Positions 1 through 7,420 of a stretch of 15,038 nucleotides of DNA are shown piece after piece. The first letter of the stretch is position 1. The number at the start of each line of letters is the position of its first letter. Origin of the DNA: CAYVQU01 sp964453155 (GTDB lineage: Bacteria > Chloroflexota > Anaerolineae > Anaerolineales > UBA11858); the NCBI GenBank assembly GCA_964453155.1, contig CAYVQU010000130.1, positions 1 to 15,038 of the forward strand, given 5' to 3'. Under the pieces are notes generated by a model. That model had not been told where the DNA came from. It was given only the letters and a program-made list of their open reading frames with translations, and searched no databases. The translations under genes were made by a program, and so were the position numbers.

Positions 1-169
1 GCCTATGTTTTTCGTTAATTTTCTGTTCTACCGCTACTTTTTGAGATGACACTAATAAAATTATAAAAATAAATGCGTATAGATTGCTTTTTAAGATGAA
101 TATAGTAAAATGGTACTGGAAATAATAATGGGTAATTCTTTTGTATAGATTTTGCAAAGGAGAAAAATG

Positions 170-2443
170 ATGGAGAAGAAAAGACGCTGGATTATATTTT
201 CGGTCTTGGCTTTAATTGTTATCTCGATTTTGGGTTATGTTTTCCAAGATGAGATTTTCAATCGCAACCAAGAAGAAATTAATATCGCGGTTGTAGCGCC
301 TCTGACCGGGAAATTTCAATTAGACGGCCAAGATTTGCTTCAGGGGGTTCAACTTTATATCGATCAGGTCAATGAAAAAGGGGGGATCAATGGGAAAACA
401 ATAAATCTTATCGCGATTGATGATGAAAACAATTCTGATTTGGCTGCCCAAAGGGCCAAGGAAATTGTCGATGAAGACAAAGCATTGGTCGTGATCGGGC
501 ATGCCTTTAGTTCATCATCCAAAAAAGCAGCTCCTCATTATGAGGCCGCGGGTATTCCAGCCATATCAGGTTCAGCGACCGCCGCAGGTGTTACCGAAGG
601 TCGTGATTGGTATTTCCGGGTTATCCCCAATGGTCGTTCCCAGGCGGTATTTACGGCCAATTATATCTTTCACATCATGGGAATCCAAACGGCCTCGGTG
701 ATATATGATACCGATGCGGCCGGGGTTTCACTGCAAAAACCATTCGAAGAGGCCTTTGCAGATCTCGGGGGTAGCATCAATTACAGTTTGCCAATTGATA
801 CTGCTGAAGATGTAGATGCCCAAATTGGGGATATTGTTGAAACTTTGGATGCGGGTGAGAACGGTAGAATTGGCGCGATATTCTTTGCTACCAAAGTGCC
901 AGCTGGGATTGAGCTTGTTGTCCAATTACATAAAATGGGTGTCGATGCCCCCAAATTTGGATCGAGTGCTTTCTCGAATATCGACTTTATCGAGGGCTTT
1001 AAAACCATATCACCGGAGGATTCATCGCCAGGATATTATTCCGATGATTTCCACGCCATTTCCCCCATTATTTTTGATGTTGCCGGACGGGTCGGGCAAG
1101 ATTTCCGCCAAGATTTTCTAGAAAAATTTGGCACCGAGCCCGGGATGAAAGCTGCCGCCAATTATGATGCCGTTTTGGTCGCGGTCGAAGCTATGAAGAA
1201 GACCGGCATTTCTGGCGCTCACATTGACCGGGCGGCAGACCGCCAAAAGATCCGCGACTTTTTGGCCGATTTGGACCACCCTCGGGAGGCCATTGATGGC
1301 GTAACCGGTAGTATCTATTTTGATGAGCACGGTAATATCGTCAAGGCCAATTACATTGGGGTCTACAAAGACCAAGATCGTATTTCAGCCCTGACCCAAT
1401 TACAACCCATAAAAAACCTGGAATATGTAAACGATCTGGGGATTGCCATCCGAAAAGGGGAAGTTTTCGAAATTGATGGTCAATACATGTATAAAACGGA
1501 TGTCGTTTATACCGGTGTTGACCTGATTGAAGTCTCGAGTTTGAATGCCAAAAACTCAACCTACTCGATGGACTTTTATCTGTGGTTCCGCTCTGCCCCA
1601 GGAGTGGATGCCAACAATATAGAGTTTGTGAACTCCGTCAAAGAAATCAGTTTGCCCGATCCAATTGCCGGCGATATTATTAATCGGGAGCAATATGCGG
1701 CGTATCGCATCAAAGCCGACTTTTTAGGTGATTTCTTATTCCATGATTATCCTTTTGATCAACAGGATATGGAAATCAAGTTCAAACACGCCTATCTGAC
1801 GCGCGACCGGATGATTTATGTGATTGATTCGCGCGGTATGGAGCTGAGTAAAGGACAAACGGCTTTACAGAAAATTCTAAATTCAGAGGAAAGTATACTC
1901 AATATTGGTAGCTGGATACCGACCCGGGTTACCTTTTTCCAGGATATCATGACAACCAAATCAACCTTGGGGAATCCCAACTTCTTCGGTTCGGATCCAA
2001 CAGTTGAATATTCACGGTTCAATGCCCTGATCGAAATCGAGCGCGATACGGTCAGTTTTGGTTTGAAGAACCTGCTGCCGCTCCTAGCCGTCACAATTCT
2101 GGCATACCTTTCCGCCTTCTTGTCGGTGGGGCAGTTTGCGATCAAGAACGCGATTGGGCGCGGTGCCCTGATGACGGTCGCCTTCTTCCACATCAAACTG
2201 TCGAATGACTTACCCGGCATTGGGTATTCGGTCGCGTTGGATTATGTCTTTTATGCCATGTATGTTTTGATCGTGGTGGATTTGGTCGTTTCGGTCATGG
2301 TCCAATATCAACATAAAAAGGAAAATATGAAAACTGTGGCCCGTCTGACTACCTTTGGCAAAGTTTTCTACCCCTTGGTGTTGATCGTGGGCCTTATTTA
2401 TTTCGCCTATCGTTACGGGTTAGTGAATTTCAACTTTTTCTAA
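170..2443 (+). CDS. Periplasmic binding protein fused to pentameric ligand-gated ion channel
   Basis: A 757-residue membrane protein joining two families. Residues 7-24 are a hydrophobic signal or anchor after KKRR. Residues about 36-410 are a type I periplasmic binding domain of the LIVBP amino-acid kind (IAVVAPLTG, GHAFSSSS at 110-117, GIPAISGSATA at 128-138). Residues about 440-625 match a pentameric ligand-gated channel extracellular domain: GVDLIEVSSLNA, then the signature Pro loop YPFDQQDMEI at 527-536. Four membrane segments follow (M1 about 634-652, M2 657-677, NDLP at 679-682, M3 688-711, M4 731-750), in the spacing I recall for the Gloeobacter channel GLIC. The likely role is a surface receptor-channel in which a small ligand bound by the outer domain gates an ion pore. 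Start: ATG 170 has AAAGGAG (156-162) at 7 bases; ATG 167 is also possible, and upstream TTG 152 would put the ribosome site inside the gene. No function-related neighbour. Fold assignments are confident; ligand and ion are unknown. Confidence 0.88.
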   Translation: MEKKRRWIIFSVLALIVISILGYVFQDEIFNRNQEEINIAVVAPLTGKFQLDGQDLLQGVQLYIDQVNEKGGINGKTINLIAIDDENNSDLAAQRAKEIVDEDKALVVIGHAFSSSSKKAAPHYEAAGIPAISGSATAAGVTEGRDWYFRVIPNGRSQAVFTANYIFHIMGIQTASVIYDTDAAGVSLQKPFEEAFADLGGSINYSLPIDTAEDVDAQIGDIVETLDAGENGRIGAIFFATKVPAGIELVVQLHKMGVDAPKFGSSAFSNIDFIEGFKTISPEDSSPGYYSDDFHAISPIIFDVAGRVGQDFRQDFLEKFGTEPGMKAAANYDAVLVAVEAMKKTGISGAHIDRAADRQKIRDFLADLDHPREAIDGVTGSIYFDEHGNIVKANYIGVYKDQDRISALTQLQPIKNLEYVNDLGIAIRKGEVFEIDGQYMYKTDVVYTGVDLIEVSSLNAKNSTYSMDFYLWFRSAPGVDANNIEFVNSVKEISLPDPIAGDIINREQYAAYRIKADFLGDFLFHDYPFDQQDMEIKFKHAYLTRDRMIYVIDSRGMELSKGQTALQKILNSEESILNIGSWIPTRVTFFQDIMTTKSTLGNPNFFGSDPTVEYSRFNALIEIERDTVSFGLKNLLPLLAVTILAYLSAFLSVGQFAIKNAIGRGALMTVAFFHIKLSNDLPGIGYSVALDYVFYAMYVLIVVDLVVSVMVQYQHKKENMKTVARLTTFGKVFYPLVLIVGLIYFAYRYGLVNFNFF

Positions 2444-2464
2444 AGGGTGAAGACCAAAAAAACG

Positions 2465-2496
2465 AAGAGCGCTCTTCCATAGAGCGCTCTTTTTTT
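2465..2496 (+). terminator. Rho-independent terminator after the channel gene
   Basis: A perfect 10-bp stem (AAGAGCGCTC at 2465-2474 with GAGCGCTCTT at 2482-2491) has a 7-base loop and runs into seven T (2490-2496). It lies 21 bases after the stop codon of the channel gene and just before the promoter of the LacI-family gene, so it separates the two transcription units. Confidence 0.93.
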
Positions 2497-2504
2497 GCGG
2501 GGGC

Positions 2505-2533
2505 TTGACTTCGCTGAAAAAATTTTGTATACT
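2505..2533 (+). promoter_or_regulatory. Sigma-70-type promoter of the LacI/ABC operon
   Basis: A -35 box TTGACT (2505-2510) and a -10 box TATACT (2528-2533) are separated by exactly 17 bases, which is near-consensus spacing for the housekeeping sigma factor. Transcription would start near 2540, inside the operator pair. It is the only strong promoter seen ahead of the uptake genes, so it may drive the repressor and the transporter together. Confidence 0.82.
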
Positions 2534-2534
2534 T

Positions 2535-2562
2535 CTGAAAACGCTTTCAGAAAACGTTTTCA
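2535..2562 (+). promoter_or_regulatory. Two abutting cre-like LacI-family operators
   Basis: The first site, CTGAAAACGCTTTCAG (2535-2550), is a near-perfect palindrome centred on CG. Its core at 2536-2549 fits the cre consensus TGWAANCGNTNWCA completely. The second, at 2549-2562, contains the perfect palindrome GAAAACGTTTTC (2550-2561) and fits the consensus at 13 of 14 positions. Their centres are 13 bases apart and they share one base. Both lie between the -10 box and the start codon of the LacI-family gene, over the expected transcription start. Negative autoregulation by that LacI protein is the simplest reading; control by another CcpA-like regulator is the alternative. Confidence 0.8.
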
Positions 2563-2580
2563 AGGTTTTGGAGAGGTGCG

Positions 2581-3612
2581 ATGGTAAAAAAGAAAAAAAC
2601 TCAGCCCACCATCAAAGATGTTGCCAAACACGCCGGGGTTTCGATCTCCACTGTCAGCCGAGTTTTGAATGATTCGGCCCCCGTAAAACCGGAAAAAGCT
2701 GAGAAGGTGCTCCAGGCCATCAAAGAGTTGAAATTCCGGCCCAAAGCTGCGGCTCGGATTTTGGCGAGCCAAAAAACAGACACCATTGGTCTGCTGTTGC
2801 CAATCATCAGTGGTGACTTTTTTGCCTCGATGCTGCGAGGTGTAGAGCTAGGGGTTCTGGATGGGGGTTTCGACCTTCTCATTCACTCCACTTATCACGA
2901 AGCCCGACCTACAACTACATTCAAGCGCGTGTTAGGGGAACACAATACCGACGGCCTGATCGTTTTCTCGGATAGTTTGGATAAGGACGAGTTGGAACGC
3001 CTCTCGGAGTTAGGGTTCCCAGTGGTGTTACTGCATCGCTCATCTCCCAAAGAGCTAAATTTGCCCAGTGTGACTGTCGAAAATAAAAACGGGGCGATGA
3101 AAATTACCGAACACCTGATAGTTACCCATAACCGTCGGCGAATAGTGTTTTTACGCGGCCCTGAAGAACACGAAGACACACACTGGCGTGAAATGGGATA
3201 CCGCCTCGCGCTGGAAAAACACAATCTTGAATTTGATCCTTGCCTGATTGGGGCTGGAAACTTCAACGACCAGGATGCCCAAGATGCGGTCGATTCTCTC
3301 ATCATGGATGGGGTTGAATTCGATGCCGTTTTCGCCGGGGATGACGAATCGGCCGCCGGCGTCCTGCGGGCCCTTCGCTGGGCGGGGATTAAAGTCCCCG
3401 AAGATATTTCTGTGGTTGGTTTCGATGATTCTCATCTGGCCAGCCATCTCGTACCTCAATTGACAACCGTTGATGCCCAAGTTGAGGCCGCCGGATACGC
3501 CGCGGCCCAACAGTTGGTGACATTAATCAATACCGGTGAAGCCGATCCGATCTCGTTGTTGCCTACCGAGTTGGTTATTCGACAATCCTGCGGATGTAAC
3601 TACGCTGCTTAG
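2581..3612 (+). CDS. LacI-family transcriptional repressor
   Basis: A 343-residue DNA-binding regulator of full family length. Residues 10-35 form the LacI helix-turn-helix (TIKDVAKHAGVSISTVSRVL). Residues 55-64 (KAAARILASQ) are the hinge helix that inserts in the minor groove. The rest is the two-lobed sugar-binding sensor domain, beginning DTIGLLLP at 67-74 and containing the typical VVGFDDS segment; it ends in the common IRQSCG motif. ATG 2581 follows GGAGAGG (2570-2576). It lies directly behind a strong promoter with two cre-like operators, so it probably represses its own gene and the ABC transporter genes downstream. No terminator separates it from the solute-binding gene 124 bases on. 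The inducer is unknown and is presumably a sugar or derivative handled by the transporter. Confidence 0.95.
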   Translation: MVKKKKTQPTIKDVAKHAGVSISTVSRVLNDSAPVKPEKAEKVLQAIKELKFRPKAAARILASQKTDTIGLLLPIISGDFFASMLRGVELGVLDGGFDLLIHSTYHEARPTTTFKRVLGEHNTDGLIVFSDSLDKDELERLSELGFPVVLLHRSSPKELNLPSVTVENKNGAMKITEHLIVTHNRRRIVFLRGPEEHEDTHWREMGYRLALEKHNLEFDPCLIGAGNFNDQDAQDAVDSLIMDGVEFDAVFAGDDESAAGVLRALRWAGIKVPEDISVVGFDDSHLASHLVPQLTTVDAQVEAAGYAAAQQLVTLINTGEADPISLLPTELVIRQSCGCNYAA

Positions 3613-3644
3613 AAGAAAAATCATTAATAATCCGTAATTTTCAA

Positions 3645-3722
3645 AAGGAGGTGATGCTAATCCCTAAAGACCTTAATTTCCTAGTCACCAAATTACCTAA
3701 TTTCCAAATTCACAAGACTTAA
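3645..3722 (+). other. Perfect anti-16S pairing site with possible 22-codon leader ORF
   Basis: AAGGAGGTGAT (3645-3655) is the full complement of the usual 3' end of 16S rRNA. The ATG at 3654-3656 overlaps it and opens a 22-codon frame ending TAA at 3720-3722, just before the ribosome site of the binding-protein gene. The spacing (3 bases from GGAG) is poor for efficient initiation and the peptide resembles nothing I know, so it may be a leader peptide, a ribosome standby site or chance. The surrounding AT-rich tract (TTAATTTCC, CTAATTTCC) also has the look of decayed repeat DNA. Confidence 0.2.
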
Positions 3723-3736
3723 ATTGGAGGAGTCTA

Positions 3737-5167
3737 ATGAACCGCAAGTTTTTCCTGCTTTTACTGGCACTGATCATGGCCCTGGCCCTGGTGGCCTGTG
3801 GTGGTGGTGCCGAAGAACCGGCCGCTCCAGCGGAAGATGCTGGCGAGAAAGAAATGGCTGAAGAACCCGCGGCTCCCGCGGAGAAGAAAAAAGTCGTTGT
3901 CTTTGTTGGTCTTGGAACCGGCACCGACCCCGATCAGATTGCTGCTCAGGAAGCTCTGGCCGCCGAATTCAATGCGAGCCATGATGATATGGAACTCGAA
4001 TTCCTGATCGTGCCCCACGAGGAATCTGGCGAACGCTTGTTAGCCATGGTCTCCGGTGGCGAGCCCCCCGATTTGGTAGGCCCCGGTGGTGTTGATGTTG
4101 CCGCCCGCTTCCTCGATCTGTGGGCCGATGTCCGCCCGATGATCGAAGCCGAAGGTTTTGACACCAGTGACTTCTACGGCGCGGCCGTGGATCTCTACGA
4201 CCTGCCTGAGAAGATGGTCGGTCTACCCCTGGGTGTTTTCCCGTCCTTCATTTTCTACAACAAGGATATCTTTGACGCCGCCGGTATGGATTACCCCCCC
4301 ACCGACTATGGCGACACCTCCTGGGACATGGCCGCCCTCCGTGAAGTCGCCATGGAACTGACCCTCGACGCCAATGGCAACAACGCCAACTCCCCAGACT
4401 TTGACGCCAATGCGATTGCCCAATACGGCTTCGATGACTCCTGGACGGACATGCGCGGCTTCATGACCCACTGTGATCCCCCTGGTGCCGGCCGCCCGAC
4501 CTCTGACGATATGAAGACGGCTATGCTCAACTCCGATGAGTACAAATACTGCCTCGACTGGGCCAACAAAGCCATCTGGGAAGACCACTTCATGGCCGAC
4601 TACTCTGGCCAGGAAGCCTTCTACGCGGTCGCCGGTGATCCCTTCGGCTCCCAACTGACCGGTATGTTCTACAGTCACACTTGGTTCATGCCCGAAGGCT
4701 TGGTAGACCTGCCCTTCGACTACGGTTTCGCCGCGGCTCCCTACTCTCAGAAAGGGACCCGCATGGCCCGCATTCACGCCGACACCTTCTACATTCCCAA
4801 GAATGCCAAGGACCTGGATGCCTCCTGGTACGCCCTCAAATGGCTGACCAGTGAAGAGCACATCATCGACGTCTGCTTGATCTACGGCTGCCTCCCGGCC
4901 CGCCAATCGGTCTCTGCGGCCTACACCCAAGGCATGATAGATCGCTATGGCGAGAACGACTACGACGTGATCTACGAAGCCATCGAATACCTCGACAATC
5001 CGCACCACGAAAGCTGGATGCCCAATGTTGAGCGCGTTGGCGAAGCGATGCAGGCCGAAGTCTTCGACCTGGTCTTCACCGAACCCGTGGATGACACCGC
5101 TGCCCTCCTCGACACGGCCAACGACAATGTCCAGGCCCTCCTCGACGAATACTGGGCTGGTCAATAA
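3737..5167 (+). CDS. Sugar ABC transporter solute-binding lipoprotein (family 1)
   Basis: A 476-residue extracytoplasmic receptor for a carbohydrate ABC importer. A signal peptide with a long Leu/Ala core ends in the lipobox LVAC, with the lipidated cysteine at residue 21. A flexible Gly/Ala/Pro/Glu linker follows to about residue 53. The remainder is a MalE/UgpB-type family-1 binding protein (AQEALAAEFNASH, LLAMVSGGEPPDLVG, FIFYNKDIFDAAG, and a C-terminal lobe with ALKWLTSEEH). GGAGG (3726-3730) lies 6 bases before ATG 3737. The gene sits between the LacI repressor and two permeases, the usual order for such operons. A terminator hairpin directly after it would make it more abundant than the permeases. 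The substrate cannot be read from the sequence; an oligosaccharide, glycoside or polyol phosphate are all possible. Confidence 0.94.
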   Translation: MNRKFFLLLLALIMALALVACGGGAEEPAAPAEDAGEKEMAEEPAAPAEKKKVVVFVGLGTGTDPDQIAAQEALAAEFNASHDDMELEFLIVPHEESGERLLAMVSGGEPPDLVGPGGVDVAARFLDLWADVRPMIEAEGFDTSDFYGAAVDLYDLPEKMVGLPLGVFPSFIFYNKDIFDAAGMDYPPTDYGDTSWDMAALREVAMELTLDANGNNANSPDFDANAIAQYGFDDSWTDMRGFMTHCDPPGAGRPTSDDMKTAMLNSDEYKYCLDWANKAIWEDHFMADYSGQEAFYAVAGDPFGSQLTGMFYSHTWFMPEGLVDLPFDYGFAAAPYSQKGTRMARIHADTFYIPKNAKDLDASWYALKWLTSEEHIIDVCLIYGCLPARQSVSAAYTQGMIDRYGENDYDVIYEAIEYLDNPHHESWMPNVERVGEAMQAEVFDLVFTEPVDDTAALLDTANDNVQALLDEYWAGQ

Positions 5168-5185
5168 ACGCTAGTACAATATCTT

Positions 5186-5226
5186 TTGGCGTAGTTGGGC
5201 CCGCGCTCAACTACGCCAACTTTTTT
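5186..5226 (+). terminator. Terminator/attenuator after the binding-protein gene
   Basis: A perfect 12-bp stem (TTGGCGTAGTTG at 5186-5197 with CAACTACGCCAA at 5208-5219) and a 10-base loop are followed by C and six T (5221-5226). It lies 18 bases after the binding-protein stop codon. In a transporter operon this would cut most transcripts after the receptor gene and let a fraction continue into the permeases. Confidence 0.88.
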
Positions 5227-5238
5227 GAAAAGTTCAGG

Positions 5239-5284
5239 CAAAGCCGCTAAGCCGCCAAGAAATACTTACGCCTTAGCGCTTTTG
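5239..5284. repeat. Imperfect hairpin repeat (CGCTAAG type)
   Basis: The arm at 5239-5254 (CAAAGCCGCTAAGCCG) pairs imperfectly with 5269-5284 (CGCCTTAGCGCTTTTG). It has no T-run and lies right after the terminator, so it reads as a dispersed intergenic repeat and not as a second terminator. Confidence 0.6.
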
Positions 5285-5312
5285 AATGAGCATAAAAATG
5301 AAAATAAATTAA

Positions 5313-5378
5313 CCGCTAATCTCGCGAAATTTCGCCAAATATTTTGAAGATTAGTGTAGATTAGCGAAATTCGCGGTT
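5313..5378. repeat. Imperfect hairpin repeat (CCGCTAATC / GATTAGCG type), copy 1
   Basis: CGCTAATCT (5314-5322) pairs perfectly with AGATTAGCG (5358-5366), and the flanks CGCGAAATTTCGCC and GCGAAATTCGCGG are themselves self-complementary. It shares TTCGCCAAATATT and the GATTAGCG arm with the tract at 13059-13112, so these are copies of one repeat family. It fills most of the gap before the first permease gene. Confidence 0.65.
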
Positions 5379-5422
5379 TCCTTTGGATTTGATGAAAAAT
5401 TCACCAAAATAAGGATGTGCGT

Positions 5423-6349
5423 ATGGAAAATGGACTGAAAAAATCGAGATTTTCCCTGTCCCAAAAAGAAGCCATCTGGGCCTATATCTTCATCTCGCCC
5501 TGGATTGTAGGTTTCTTTATCTTCACCGGGGGGCCGATGATAGCTTCATTGTTTTTCTCGTTCAATGAGTACAACATCATCGACGCGCCGACTTGGGTCG
5601 GGATTGCCAATTACATCAAATTGTTTGCTAAAGACCCCCTTTTCTGGCACTCCCTCAAACGGACGTTGTATTTTGCCTCTCTGGCATTGCCTTTAGGGCT
5701 GCTGTTCGGCCTATTTTTGGCAATCCTCCTCAATCAGGAGATTCCAGGTGTCAATGTCTGGCGGACGGTTTACTTCTTGCCCTCGGTCATCGCCGGGGTC
5801 GCGGTCGCGCTCCTGTGGATGCGGATATTCAACCCCAAAATCGGGATTCTGAATCCTTTCCTGATGAAATTGGGGGTGGTCCATCCGCCCGGGTGGTTGA
5901 GTGACCCCGATTGGGCCATACCCTCCCTGGTGATCATGAGCCTATGGGGGGTGGGCGGCAGCATGATCATCTACCTGGCCGGACTTCAGGGGATTCCCAC
6001 GGCCCTGTATGAAGCCGCCCGGATTGATGGGGCCGGCACCTGGGCCAGGTTTTGGAACGTCACCCTACCGATGATGACTCCGGTCATTTTCTATAACCTG
6101 GTGATGGGGTTGATCGGTTCGTTCCAATATTTCACCGAAGTTTATGTGGCTAGCAATGGCGAAGGAGGGCCGCTGCGATCGACGCTGGTGTACAACCTGT
6201 ACCTTTACCAGAACGCGTTTAAGTATTTCGAGATGGGGTATGCCTCGGCCCTGGCGTGGATTCTATTGTTGATCACCCTGCTGGCGACTTTGTTGGTGTT
6301 CCGTTCGTCCCCCTTCTGGGTTTACTACGAAGGCGAAGTGAAGAAATAG
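5423..6349 (+). CDS. Carbohydrate ABC transporter permease, MalF/UgpA type
   Basis: A 308-residue inner-membrane channel subunit of the sugar importer, with about six membrane segments (first at about 19-38, last at about 277-293). The coupling-helix EAA motif is at 197-218: YEAARIDGAGTWARFWNVTLP, which docks onto the cytoplasmic ATPase. Length is normal for the UgpA/LacF group. ATG 5423 is preferred over GTG 5417 because AAGGA (5411-5415) stands 7 bases upstream of it. It pairs with the MalG-type permease that starts 6 bases after its stop codon; the two form the transmembrane heterodimer. It lies 255 bases after the binding-protein gene, behind a terminator and two hairpin repeats, so its expression probably depends on readthrough. 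Confidence 0.94.
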   Translation: MENGLKKSRFSLSQKEAIWAYIFISPWIVGFFIFTGGPMIASLFFSFNEYNIIDAPTWVGIANYIKLFAKDPLFWHSLKRTLYFASLALPLGLLFGLFLAILLNQEIPGVNVWRTVYFLPSVIAGVAVALLWMRIFNPKIGILNPFLMKLGVVHPPGWLSDPDWAIPSLVIMSLWGVGGSMIIYLAGLQGIPTALYEAARIDGAGTWARFWNVTLPMMTPVIFYNLVMGLIGSFQYFTEVYVASNGEGGPLRSTLVYNLYLYQNAFKYFEMGYASALAWILLLITLLATLLVFRSSPFWVYYEGEVKK

Positions 6350-6355
6350 GAGCCA

Positions 6356-7417
6356 ATGATGACAACGCTACAAAATTTCTTCTCACGAGCAAAAACTAGC
6401 AAATCCATCGGAGAGTTCACTGGCAAAGCCATCACAACCTTGCTGTTAGCAATTGGCGCTGTTCTGATCACCATCCCTTTGCTCTTCATGATCTCCACTG
6501 CCCTCAAAGATCGCAACCAGTTACGTACATCTCCACCCCCCCTGATCCCCTGGGACAATGTTTATGCCGAGATCGACGGTAAAAAAGAGCCGTTATACGA
6601 AGTGCTTAGGGATGGCCAGGTTGTGGAAATGGCCCTGGTCAAGAAAGCGCCCGGTGGTAAGGGTCTTTTTGTCTATCCCGACAACCCCACCGAAACATTT
6701 GAACTGGTCATCGCCGAACAAAAGGAAATCCGGGAAGTGGTCATGCATTGGAGTAACTTCCCCGAAGCCCTCACCAGTGTGCCTTTCGATCGCTACCTGA
6801 TGAACACCCTGATCGTGACATTTGTGGGCATGTTTGGGATGCTGATCTCCAGTTCGTTTGTGGCCTACGGTTTCTCCCGGTTTAAAGCCAAGGGTCTCAA
6901 CATCCTCTTCATTGTTCTACTCTCAACGATCATGCTGCCTTCCCAGGTGACCTTGATCCCCATTTATGTTTTCTACCAAAAACTCGGCTGGATCGATACG
7001 CTCCTGCCGCTGATCGTCCCCGCCTTCTTCGCCAACGCCTACGACGTCTTCCTGCTCCGTCAGTTCTTCATGACTGTTCCCTTGGAGTTAGACGACGCCG
7101 CCAAGATCGACGGGGCCAATCCCCTCCAGACCCTGTTTTATATCATGCTGCCGCAGGCTCGCCCGGCGTTGGTGGCAGTCTCCATTTTCCACTTCCTGTG
7201 GTCCTGGAATAACTTCTATGAACCCCTGATCTACCTCCACAGCCGCGAAAACTGGACGGTCGCGGTCGGGCTGCAAACCTTCAACGCCCTCTACTCGGTC
7301 AACACCCACCTAATCATGGCCGCCTCCGTCGTGATGGTCCTTCCCCCGATCATTCTCTTCTTTTTTGCGCAGAGAATTTTCACCCAGGGCGTCGTCATTT
7401 CGGGTGTCAAAGGATGA
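6356..7417 (+). CDS. Carbohydrate ABC transporter permease, MalG/UgpE type
   Basis: A 353-residue second channel subunit. Its first membrane segment is at about 26-47 and the others lie between 148 and 345. The EAA-type coupling motif is at 244-265 (ELDDAAKIDGANPLQTLFYIM), with Asp-Asp in place of the usual Glu-Ala at the start. Typical family members are about 270-300 residues. The extra length is an outward-facing block of roughly 75 residues (58-132) after the first membrane segment, rich in charged residues (AEIDGKKEPLYEVLRDG), which may contact the binding protein. AGGAG (6348-6352) overlaps the upstream stop codon; it is 3 bases from ATG 6356 and 6 from ATG 6359, so the true start may be 6359. 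No ATPase gene follows, so a shared ATPase encoded elsewhere must drive the importer. Confidence 0.94.
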   Translation: MMTTLQNFFSRAKTSKSIGEFTGKAITTLLLAIGAVLITIPLLFMISTALKDRNQLRTSPPPLIPWDNVYAEIDGKKEPLYEVLRDGQVVEMALVKKAPGGKGLFVYPDNPTETFELVIAEQKEIREVVMHWSNFPEALTSVPFDRYLMNTLIVTFVGMFGMLISSSFVAYGFSRFKAKGLNILFIVLLSTIMLPSQVTLIPIYVFYQKLGWIDTLLPLIVPAFFANAYDVFLLRQFFMTVPLELDDAAKIDGANPLQTLFYIMLPQARPALVAVSIFHFLWSWNNFYEPLIYLHSRENWTVAVGLQTFNALYSVNTHLIMAASVVMVLPPIILFFFAQRIFTQGVVISGVKG

Positions 7418-7420
7418 TAT

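Noticed and set aside
152..169. Upstream TTG start for the channel gene
   Set aside because: The ribosome site AAAGGAG would lie within the coding part; ATG 170 or 167 has it in the right place.
170..1400. Simple branched-chain amino-acid ABC receptor
   Set aside because: The gene continues in frame for over 340 more codons with a complete channel domain, and no Liv-type permease or ATPase genes are nearby.
4223..5164. Long open frame of 313 codons on the minus strand
   Set aside because: It lies wholly inside the binding-protein gene and reflects GC-rich third positions there; the translation is Val/Gly-rich with no domain, while the + strand has a clear lipoprotein.
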